NCBI GenBank assembly: GCA_037893225.1
Contig: JAZGUH010000157.1
Span: 62,001-126,000, forward strand
Direction of reading: 5' to 3'
DNA from: Hippasteria phrygiana
Taxonomy: Eukaryota > Echinodermata > Asteroidea > Valvatida > Goniasteridae
DNA length: 64,000 nt
The translations under genes were made by a program, and so were the position numbers. The notes under the pieces are model-generated. The model worked only from the letters and a program-made list of their open reading frames with translations. It searched no databases and was not told the origin of the DNA. This document shows, in pieces, positions 21,344 to 33,300 of the stretch; position 1 is the first letter of the stretch, and each line of letters opens with the position of its first letter.

Positions 21344-24300
21344 GTGAGCTATATATATTTTTTTTAGCCCATTACACAGTAAAAGAGTGTGGGACTCTGG
21401 TTTGGGTCAACACCAGCATTCGAGAAAATCATTTTGAATTCGGAATTTCGGAAACAAGTGGTTATTTAAAATAAAGGAGGTAGACCTATATAACCGGCGG
21501 GGATGGGGGTGGAAAATGTTACGAATAATTTGCAATGTTACGCTGCACTTCAGTACACCTATACGCCCCCCCCCCCCCCCCCCCCCCCCCCCCGTGTGGG
21601 GGTACTGCAGCTACATCTAGGCTGGACTTATCTTCATTAGACTGATATGGGTACAGAAAATAGTTATTTTGGCTGAAGAGTTGGGCTCAAGTTCTTACGA
21701 TCATTTTCACAGCGCATGTTTATACCGGTACCTCTTTTATGATTCTACGACTATTTAGTAAAATAAGGCGTATAAAAGTAAAATGGCTTCCTTTTTGGGG
21801 CCGCCTGGATTTGTTTAATTTTACCAGTGGAAAATGAGGTGAAAAAACTCCGGAAAATGTCAACCGATCCACCGGAAAGCTTACTAAAAGCCACTGTAAA
21901 CATAGTAAATTCTCTTGTCCAACATGACTCTTTCATTTCTGTGTCTTTAAACAGTTGAAAAACCTACGGTTGTCGGAAATTTTGAAAGGAATGGCGGCCA
22001 TCTTGAAAATAGAAAGCCCCTCCTCCTTCCTGTTAAAAAAAACCTTGACGCTAAACATTTTTTACTTGGTCTAATGTTATACTGGTCCGTTCAACTGGTT
22101 CTTCCCCGTTGAGGGTGTTTAAACATGAAACTCAGCTTTCCGCCTGCTCCAGCCAAATGCACTGTAACACTGTAGTGATTTGCTGAATAAAATACATTCA
22201 TGCAGAATACAGCAACGTATCCTTAGCAGTCATTTAGACCTGATGGCAACGATTTTTTTGTTTCTAAAAACAATTTATGAAAGTCAGTAAGTTCCATTTT
22301 GCTCTGCCGTCCATGTATAGTTTTGGTACGACAAAAACACCTATAAATAGAAACATACGTAAATGCACCCCCTCCCCCACCCAAAAAAAAATGCTTTCTT
22401 CCTTCCTATCCCACCGGTTTGAGAATAGCGCCTGTCATTATTATAACACCTCTTAAAGGGGCTGTGTCGTCGCGCCATCTCGCGTTGACGAATCAAATAA
22501 TGGAGTGCGCCCCCTTGCGCTTCATTTCGGTTATGTGCTATTTTTAACCTCCATCCGTTTGTTATGGCTGTTCTGAGAATTGGCTTTTGGAAACTACACC
22601 CCCTGGAATACGCACGCATGTCCAGCGTCTGTGCACTGAAATACACATACGTGTACACACATACTTATAAACAAGTAGCACACATCGTGGCACTCAGTTA
22701 TCTAAGAGTATGATTATTAGAAAAAAACCTTCAAATTTCATCTGTCTATTTCATAAAATTTCATTCACATGTACACAAGTGCCATGGAATATTTGTCTGA
22801 AAGTTGCATAGAATTGGAGGTTGGCGATATAGAAGTAGAACCTTACGCTGGAGAACCTATGACAGATGTACATGCCGAAACTCTTGCCAGAGAGGGCGAC
22901 TCGGCAGACAGGGTGCTTGTCCATGTAAATGTGCACAGCAAAACTGCAACGTGTCTTGTCGCTGTGGGACAGTTCGCGCTAAATTTTGTACACAAAATCT
23001 CACAGGCGGGGTATCCGTAAAAGGGTCTATGTATTTGTACATTATTTGGATGTATCTTGTTCGTATCTTGCTTCAGGCTTATTTTGACACGTCACTTCAA
23101 TAACAAAATTATCATGCTACTAAAAGAGGGGTAGTGGCTGCAGACAGTTCTTTAGCAGCGAAATTTTTTTAATCTAGAACTTAGAAGTACATTGCTTTTT
23201 AACAGTTGATAGATGGAGCTGAAACAACTTCACTTGGTCGCTATTCCAATGGCACTTGTCAACAACTCGCTGTGTGAAACAATATTTCCGCACATCAAGT
23301 CTACATGTACAGTACATACATTACATGTACAGTACATCCGATCCATGTACTCGGTATGTGAATTGTTCATGTCATAAAAAGTAATAAGCGAATAATTCGT
23401 GCAAAACAGGTGAAAATTAGGGTTGTTTGAATATTTGTCGGTTTGTTTATTTCTTTGTTTCTTCGGTAGTCATCTTTATCATAGTGATGTGGAGATCTGT
23501 GCGCCAGTGGCGTAAACACGGGGAAGGAGTTCAGGGGCCCGCCGATTTGTATTTCGTTTTTGTTTCGTAAATTTAAAAAGGGGAAATTGTACACAAAGTG
23601 ATGTTTCAAATTTCAAGCGGTGTTTGGGGCGGGGGTATCCCCCGTTGAGAAAAAGTTCAAAATGCAGCACTTCGTTGACAAATTCAATAATCATCCCCAC
23701 TTTTCGACACGGATTTACTCGCCACTGGTGAAATCTCATTTCATTGGCGTATATTATTTATTGGTAATAACTGTTATTATTGTGTTTATTATTTGATAGT
23801 GTTGAAATAACTCTTATGATGTAACTTTCCATAAAGTCCTGCCGTCAAATGTAACACAAGGTCGTGGACTCAATATCGCCATCAGTATAGCTGTTGTACT
23901 TTGATTTGCTCATCATTGCACGCACAGCCGATTTTAGTCGAAATCTATTTCGATACATAGGCCTACAACTTTATTTTTGTATAGTAAGGGTCTGGTGCAT
24001 TATTTATTTTACAATTATAAATACAGATTTGCTTATTTAGGTATTTTCGTTTGGTTCTGTCTTGGTACATTTTGGCGTTTGGCGGGTGGGGTGTCACGGA
24101 CTATGTTCGACTGTAGGCCTATCGTATATTTTTGGTGGCACAAACACATACAAAATACTTGTACATGCAGTATGTATCATAACTACAGGATCATGCATGC
24201 AGCAGTCATTGCAATTGTAATCTGATCTGGCGCGCGCGCCCTGTGGGTCAGCGCGCGCGAGCCCTGTAGGGCCTAGGTCAGCGCGCGCGCGCCCTGTAGG

Positions 24301-27300
24301 TCAGCGCGCGGTCGTGGGGTACTATTTGCAGTTACTGGGTTCATCTGCGTTCATCAGTTCGGGATTCAGTGTACAGCCGCAAGCCTGCTATGATCGTGAC
24401 GACACAGCCCCTTTAAGGGCCGGTCACACTGGCCGCGATAACGAAGACGATAACGAAAACGGTGAGAATATAGGGCATTGATTGGTGGAATTGTCGTGCG
24501 TGTAATACACGCGCGTTCCATCCACCAATAGGGAGCGCTTATTCGCATCGTTTTCGTTATCGTTATCGTTATCGTGGCCAGTGTGACCGGCCCTTTATAC
24601 ATGGATTGTGTCTCTTGATTGGCCGAGAACGTGTCAAAATGGTTTTTATTTTTAATATATCAACGCCCGCTTAGCCCACGGTCAAATATGTACCATCGCA
24701 TGCATGGCTACCCAACGGCGGATCCAGGGTGGGTGGGTGGGTGGGTGGGGGGGGGGGGGGGGGGGGGTGGGGGGAGGGGAAAGGGGGTCATAGCAAACAC
24801 GTCGCAAAAAGGCAGCCACAGCGTACACGTACACCCACATGCAAAAACCCTCCGTTTTATCTGTGATTTGTGCACTTTTCTTTTTGACCCCCTTTTTTCA
24901 GGGAGGAATTCTTTTTGGCCCCCAAAATTATGTTCTGGATCCGGCCTTGTGGCTACCAAAGTACAATGTACTATATCTGTAGAAACCGGAGATGCTATTT
25001 AAATTTAGGACCGACAGCGAGCGTATTGCATTCAGAGTTTTTATTATCTATATGAAGGAGGTGATAACATTATAAAACAAATATGGGCTGTTTTCACTTG
25101 TAAAACCATGGAGGAAGAAAACACAAGGAGTTCGAACGGCCCGCCAACCCCCACTGTTTTATTTATTGACCAATTAGCGACCTAAACTGACCAGCGGTAA
25201 AGGCATGGAGGCCTCCCGGTGCGCGCCCACTTGTCCGACCGTTTTACGACCGCGATAAGCTTCTTTGCGCAAAATATAGATCGAACGCTCCAAGAATCCC
25301 CTTGGGGCTAATATACTCGTAAGTAGTCCATATCTGCATACTATCCACGAGTACCCCCCCCCCCCCCCTCCCACCGGTACTTAATATATGGAGGAAGGAA
25401 TATGCTAATATTGCGATATTTTTTCCAATTTGTAAACACGTTAACAAACATGTTTAGCGTATTGACGGATAGTGTTTACCCATTGAACATCGATGTTTAG
25501 GAATTGGACACGTAGCTTCTAAACAAGTTTACAAACTGATTGCAATATTGTGTTTAATTGCTTAGCACAGGTTTTAGAGTGTACAAGACAATCTTCACTT
25601 TGAAGAAATAAATGGCCCGCAGACATCCTTAAACGCAAACGTGTTCGTTTGTCTAGTGATCCGGGGCCAATTTATGCACAAATATTTGCTTATGAGCGTG
25701 AAAACTCTTCCCTGATAAAAACGGGATTACCAACCAGATTCACATTGTGTTGTACATTGCTTGTGGCTGGCATTCAGCTGTTGTTTGCTTAGCATTAACA
25801 TTCCATGGCCGTTTGGCTGGTAACCAGTTTTTAACTAAGCAAGACTTTTTGGTGCTAAGCACATTTTTGTGCTTAGCAGCTCCGTGAAATTGGCCCCTGG
25901 TATTTGTAGTAATACAAACGAGGAAATGCGCTCGTGAATCACATCAAATGACTCAAATGCCAAATGGAACTATACCTCTTGCGCGGGGATTTTATTGTAA
26001 CGACTGAAAACTTTCAACTTTGAACATCACACTTTTTAATAAACCTTTATTGACCAAGAAGACACATTTTAACCCAAAACTGTCCTGATAACATTCTGAA
26101 ATCCCTGGATGTGATTTTCTATTCAAACTGAACAGGGGGGGGGGGGGGGGGGTTGGGTGGATGTGATTTTAACAGGTCCAAAATCAGTATACCAGCGGAG
26201 TGAAAATTCTGGGGTAAACCTGGGGTACACACATTTTTTCAGGGGCACTGAAAGTAAACGAACAGCAGCTTGTATATTTTTGGGTTCATTTCAAGGATTC
26301 AAAATGGGGGAACTCGGGGGCACTGACGTCAACCGAGGGAACGTGCCCCCCCCCCCCCCCCCCGCCCCGTGACCACCTCCCCCCCCCCCCCCCCCCCCCC
26401 CCCCGTTTTACTGGATCACACCTAGAGCCCAGAATAGGTTTTGCTGTTAAATCCAGAAGTCAAATTGTAATCTTGGCCAAAAAAATGAAGTTTTCAGGGT
26501 GCAGATGAACGTTTTAAACACAGTAGGATGTGATTACGGACGCCCATTTTAATTGTGGAAATCGCATCTTTCTATAATCTCCACATGTTCATTTTGAATA
26601 ACTATGGCCTACTCACTGTGTGGGTTCCGCTTATTCTGTTGCCTGATCACCATTTCGTTCCCCCATGTACAAATCACTGTAGGGATTCAGTGTAAAGCGT
26701 GACAAGATCTTTTTCTTGTACATTAGACAAACCTGTGGGGGAATCCGGCACCATCTCTCCCCCCTACACCGGTCCATTCTGCCCGGCCAGCACCTGGACG
26801 ATTCTCTGGCCAGAGATAAGGGCCGGGGAAACCGCCTCCGTGAATTGTCCTAACTCCGCGGGATATGCACTGAGGTACTGCATGCATATAAAAGTTAATT
26901 GGCCTGTTAAGATCGAGAATGCTGTGTGGAGTTGGCCGGACTTCGCTGCCTGCCAGAAGAGTTTGCCCGAGTACGAATCGCCTTCGTGTCCCGGCGATAC
27001 CAGCAACGAAACGGTGTGGCCTGAGACGCAGGTAAATACAACAGCTGTCGTCGAGTGTCCAGCGAACATATACGATGTGTCAGATGACGTGAAAGCCTTT
27101 AGAAGATGTGATTGGGCGACAGTGGACGGCAAAGAGGTGAGTTTTGGTGACTTTTTTTTTGCTTTCTCAGTCATAAACTGCGGAAATTGTAATGTTTAAA
27201 ACTGAAAGCTAACTTTTGGAGAGATGATACCAGTACCAATCCTCCTGAGAAATACTTTAGTCTGAAATGCTGTCATCTTCGAGAAAATTCCATCTGGAGA

Positions 27301-30300
27301 CCTCCAGAAAAGGCGCCGTGGATTATTTTGCTTTCAACAATCGGAAAAAAAAGAACCCGAGCGTGCACAAAATCACTGTTAAAATAATAGTTCTCTCGAG
27401 ACTCGGATGGCGCATTTCGCTCAGACTTTCACAGATTTGTTATTTCATGTCTGACTAATATGCAACCGTGTCGTCACGGAAACTTCCAATGGTTTTTTTT
27501 TTTTTTTTTTGCAGACGTGGCGTTTGTTCTAATACAAGAAAAATACTGTACCTTTTCCTTTTATTTGCCGCATGGGACTTTTCAAATCATTTTATAGCCA
27601 CAAGTTAAACTTCTAAATCTGATGCTTCAAAAACTCTTTATAACAACCAAACCATCCCATTTATTGAAACGATTCCGTGGCTGTGCATGCTTGCTGAGTG
27701 CAGGAAGCGGCGAGCATTATGTTAAAGTGTGACGGGTAGCAGTGAGTCGTTTAATTAGGAATTAATTCAGACTGCTGTTATGCAAGTTAGCGCTTATTTG
27801 CGTTGTTTGACCTTTTTGCATGGTTACAACACACACAACGAAAGTCACTTTTTGCGTGTTGAAGATCGCCGAGAGCAATTTCTATGGATTGTTCACCTTT
27901 TGAAAGACAAATACATGCTCTTTTAATTCATATCTGCAGTTGTTTACATGTTGGAAGACGGGAACAAATTGCCCTTTTGGTTTAAAAAAATCAAGTTTCT
28001 CTTCAAAGTCTATGGCGGAGAGTGGAAAAACAGCGAATTATGCGGTACTCGCGCAACTAAACCTGCTATAAAATCTGCACCGTGCATTGCATTAACTTGG
28101 ATTAAACGGCTTCTTAAAGACTAATAGTTTCTCTTTTTATTTATATAACATGTTTAGTGATTGGTCAGCACTTGCCCTTGTTCGTTCAAGAAAATTGTCT
28201 CCAATGAAAACAGTTGTTTTAACGCACGAAAATTGTAATGTGCATGTACGTGGAGGTCAAAGTTTAGCGCGCGTCGTCGCGATCGCGACGCGGCGGTTCT
28301 TCTGAATTTGGTCATGTTTTCAACCAGCATGAATGCTCAAAATGTGGTTAGTAGGTAGCTTATGAAATAGAGTAATATATTTGTAATAACATTATTATAG
28401 CACATTGTTTATAAGTTGGTGTAATGAAAAACCACATAGTTTTGCTTGCATTTCCATCGTAACTTAATACACAGTAGGCGAACCCACAGAATGTGTGTGC
28501 GCGTACGTACATACATACCGCATGACAAACCGTGTGAATATTTTTGAGCGCTTCCCATATACATTATGTTCCGTTATGTGAATAAGGCTAAAAGCCACTT
28601 GAGGTGCGGGGCTACAACAAGAAAAAGAATCAAAGATATAAGAGGTAGGAATTAATCTTCCTCTTGAAGCAGAACAGGTCGTAAGATGAAGGGAAACATA
28701 TGCACCAGGCAAAGAATTCCATAGAGATACAGAACGAGATACAAAAAGCTGTTTGCATAGCTTTTCGTTCTACTAGTAGGCCTATACAGCTAGAGTATAG
28801 GCCTATTGGCGAGAACAGGCAGAAAAACGAGTTTCACGCTCAAACACCCTAACTGGAGAAACCAAGCTGGACAAGCTGGTGGAACATTTACCATGAAAAT
28901 ATCTGTAGAACAGACTTATAAGAGTAGCAACAGATCTCCGGTGAGAGAATGAGCCCAACTCTTCTCCAAAACAAATTAACAATGCAATTCGTTTGAAAGA
29001 ATCTTCGGTCCGCCAGCAAAGAAGAGTTCCAGGGAAGATGCTAATTCAGGGTCCTAGGAGTTACTAGAAATTTGAATTTGGTAGTCGCTGTTACATTTGT
29101 GTCTCTTAATCAAGTACACAACACACAAACTTGATTCCGTTGGTCTATTTTACAGGTTGCACAGTGGCAAACGGCCAACCTGGAGGACTGCATCACGGCT
29201 GCGTTCAATGCCTCAATTGAGAATGCCACAATTCAGAACGTGCAACAGCCTATGGGTCCACTGGTGACTAAGAACTTATGGATTGGAGATGGGACAACCA
29301 CCGAATCCAGTATGTGTGAAGAAACTAAAAAAAATCAAGAACTAAATATCCCTTTAAGCATGGTACCGGGGGGAGGCGTCATTGTGAATTGATTGTCAGT
29401 TAACTGTTGTGAATTAAACAATAAATGTTGAGATGTAATTTCTATTGAGTAACGTTGGAGGAAGTGTCTACCAGTGTTTATATAATCACAAATCATCACA
29501 AGTCAACCGCGAGTCATAATAAGTCATCACAAGTCAATTGCAAGTCATCACAAGTCATCACAAGTTATCACAAGTCATGACAAGTCATGACAAGTCATTA
29601 CAAGTCATCACAAGTCAATCACAATTCATCACAAGTCATCACAAGTCAATCGCAAGTCATCACAACTCAATCACAAGTCATCATGCATAAGTCAGTCACA
29701 CGTTAAATTTCAAGCCTGGTGTTAAGCCAAATGACAAGCTATTCAAAAATACTTCTTTGTCACTGTTCGTCCCCGTTATAGCTTGCGAGCTGACGTGACT
29801 ATAGTGATTCGACTTGTGATTGACTTATTTAATAGCTTGATTACAACTCTGGTGTTGAGTGGTGCTCAAGTCCACCACGTGCTTCGCTTCATAGTGCAAC
29901 AGATATGGAACTTAAGGCCTGTAGGAATAAAAACCGATGTAGGACAAAATTATTCTTAAACGAACACCCTTTCCCGGAAAAATACCATTCGCTGATACCA
30001 ACTGCATGGGAATTTATATAATAGTAAAACGAAGTCTTCCCATTCGTATTAATTTATTGTTTATCTTTTTACAACACCTACAGTTTTAGCCACAACGGGC
30101 GCACCAGAGTTCAGCAGCTTCCCAACCACCGATGAAAGTCAATTCTGCCCGGCTATGGACTTCTGGAAACTTCACTGGCCTAGGACCAGGGCCGGGGAAG
30201 CCGCCTCGATAAAGTGCCCACTCTCAGTGGGATACGCGCTCGGGTACTGCCGGATGAAACTACCCTGGCCGTGGAGCACGACCGAGAAGGCTGTGTGGGA

Positions 30301-33300
30301 TTGGCCCGATTTCGACGGCTGCCACAGCTCGTCTAACGACGGGGCGGATGAGATGTCCGCATCGTGTCCCGTCGATACCAGCTATGCAACGCTATGGCCT
30401 GAGACGAAGGTGAATACAAAAGCCCTTGTCAAGTGTCCAGAGAACCTATACAATCCGTCCGACCGCGTGAAAGCCTCAAGACGGTGTGATTGGGAGACAG
30501 TAGATGGCAAAGAGGTGAGTTTTTTTGTTTTAATTGTTTGGTTTATATTTGTATTTGTATATGTTAAATTGGATATTATAGAAGTTTTACTTTGGCATTA
30601 ACATCTGAAAAATCTCGGTCGGGCTAATCACTAGGTGACTTTAATTATCCTTTGTAAGAAGACCTGAATGATAATATCTAATATTGGTCATTGAGTTTAC
30701 AACCTCATGCTTACTAGTGCAGACGTCTTAACCACTCGACGACCGAGCTTGCCGGAATCGGCTGCCCGGTCCGGGTACCGCGTGTGAAAATGGAATTTGC
30801 GTCAGGGATGATGTAGGGCCTAATACAAATTAGAAAACATTTTTTTTTCTTCCGCGACATAGTGTACGAAGCACTGTATGCTTCATACATTATGTCGCGA
30901 AAGGGTATGAAGCACCATATATCCAGTGCTTTCTGAGAGCCAGTGTGAAAAAAAATCACAGACTTACTTGGGCGGGACTCGAACCCACCATTTCATGCTT
31001 ACTACTGCAGACGTCTTAACCCACTCGACCACCGAGCTTGCTGGGCTTACTTGGATTAGCACGACGCCCGGTGTCATATGAATATCCGACTCCATGAATA
31101 TCCGACTCCTTTTCCCTATTATTGGTAAAACCCTCTCACGTGACCGGCCACTCTCCCAATTATCGATATCATGATCAATTAGGCATGTGCAATACGACCG
31201 TATTTCATAGTGACTAAATTCACGCTACACTGGAAAGGCCAAAAAAGCTGAGTTTAAACACAAAGTCTCGGTTACGCCCATGCTCCTATTACATACACGT
31301 TAGATACAAATGAACAGTGCAGGCTGCTTGATACCAGCTTTCCTCCAAGTTCAAACCCCAGCACAAAATTTGCACCTATCCCTCGTGTTGGTTTTCTCCT
31401 GTACCCGGGAGCGCTTCTCAGAATTCCCAAACTCCCAGGACCCTCGCTATGAATGGGCTAATGTGATTTCCTATTCAAACAAAAATACCTTTAAACTCAC
31501 ATTACAATGCAGCCATTCAATGCATTTTAATATCGCGTCATTATTTTGGGCTTGATGATGCATTTGGCAGATTCCACAGTGGCAAACGGCAGACTTACAG
31601 GATTGCATCGCGGCTGTGTTGAATGCGTCATTTCTGACGCCGGTCTACCCGATAAAAGAAGCCATTGAAGACTGGCTGGCCAACAACTCATGCGCTAAAG
31701 ATGTCACAACCTCAGAATCAGGTATGAAGACATAATTGTTTTACTATCGTTTTGAAATAATTGTTTTAGCCGCGTCGTATCGCAGACGGGGCTATAAGCG
31801 CTTAGCGTTGTTGTTGTTGTTCTTCTTCTTCTTCTTGTGCCAAATTCGTTTTCGCGACACGGCTCAACAGAAGAGGTCGCTGCAACATTTACTATGCTTT
31901 ACTGATTCATGGGTGGACGACGCGGCTCCTGCACGAATTCGTGCTTGTTTGTTCTATTTTCGTTCCTTAATATACACTCCTCAGTCTTGTTAGTATGTTA
32001 ATATGTCATTGTTAGAATTTCTCTCTATATTAAACTGTCTTACTAAAATGAAAAAAATCGTTTGTTCAATAATCATTTGAATTAATATAAACAAAGCTGA
32101 ATTAAAAATGTTTTAAGAAGATTTTTGTTCTCCCAGTTAACACATTACCTCACTTGTTGGTGCACAGTATTTGCTGACTATATCTGGGAAGTTGTTAAAT
32201 TGTTATTTCTTATAAAATGAATCAGTTGTACGTCAAGGAGGTTACTTCAACTTGTAGGCACTTCAAATCATATCAGATGCGGACATTTCTAAAAGAAATT
32301 TGTTGTTGAGAATTTGAGAGATTAGGGTGGGGTAGCTAAGATAGTTGAGAGTTGTCGTAGAACTTTTAAGAAGAAAAAACAATTGAGCACTCTTTATTGC
32401 TCAGCAAAAGTATTTTAAAGCCGACAAACAATTTACAAACATGATAATGGTTTCTTGAAACCTCCAAGTTGCGTGCTATATTTTGGTTTTTATGAAAAGG
32501 AACTTTCGAATGGAACACCACGGTCATTGGAGGAGTTTTGAATGCCAAGTGCTTACATGGATATATCTTGCCTTCAAACGAAGTCCTGAAGTTTGTGAAA
32601 GCAAGCCTGAAAGTTACGTCGGCACTTCAGAAGTTTCACCAAAACTTCCTGTCTTTGAATATAACAAAGATGATTGAACAGGCTAGCAAAAACATCTCGT
32701 CGCTCGGCGAGAAACTACGAGACTTCATAGCCAACAAGAGCATGGACACAGTGAATGACAAAGCCGCTTTGAATACCAGTGAAAATAGCGTTTTTAACCA
32801 AGTTGCTGAGTGGTTTGAAACGTGGAAAGCCAAGTTATCGGGTGTGGCTGACCAATCACAGGACTCGTACGATGCGCTAGCAGGGTACGCGATGCCAGCG
32901 CCCTCATGGGACGCTTACTGGAGGTCGGTTCCTGACGCGAAGTACGTCACGTGGCTTAGTGAGGCAGCGGCTCTGTTGAATCTACCAGAATCGTTTATTG
33001 TTTACCCTATAAGGGATGAAAGCATGAAGAGGGTGACCTATGACCTCCGAGGAAAGGACCAGCTAGGCATTGCAATTGACGATTTGAGAAGAAAGTGGGA
33101 GGTCACTGGCGAAATAGCGGAATTGACGTCTCGGCGCTGGAAGCGTCGTCAGGCCTCAGTTCAAGATTCAGTGACAGCGCTGCCCGATTCTGAACCTGCA
33201 ACGGTAGAAGACAAGCAAGGGTGGAATTGGAGAGATTTCGTGGAAAACATCAAGTTTCCAAATATCACCAAGGTTGTCGAGGCCTTCCAAAATCTCACGA

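Larger units (their letters stand above)
22453..24416. mobile_element. About 2-kb TTAA-flanked DNA transposon, probably non-autonomous
   Basis: TTAAAGGGGCTGTGTCGTC at 22453-22471 is the exact reverse complement of 24398-24416. TTAA at both tips is the target duplication of piggyBac- or Kolobok-type elements. The interior holds a decayed Cys-rich reading frame (22769-23110) and a GC-rich minisatellite, but no intact transposase. Confidence 0.8.

Noticed and set aside
22769..23020. A functional small acidic protein gene
   Set aside because: The frame breaks before the Cys array and the ORF lies inside a transposon; treated as a decayed fragment.
29480..29700. CRISPR-like array
   Set aside because: The 10-bp repeats have no unique spacers; they are the expanded arm of a foldback element.
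30962..31045. Possible tRNA-Leu or tRNA-Ser gene
   Set aside because: A and B boxes are present but acceptor and anticodon stems do not form; other SINE copies show the same sequence.
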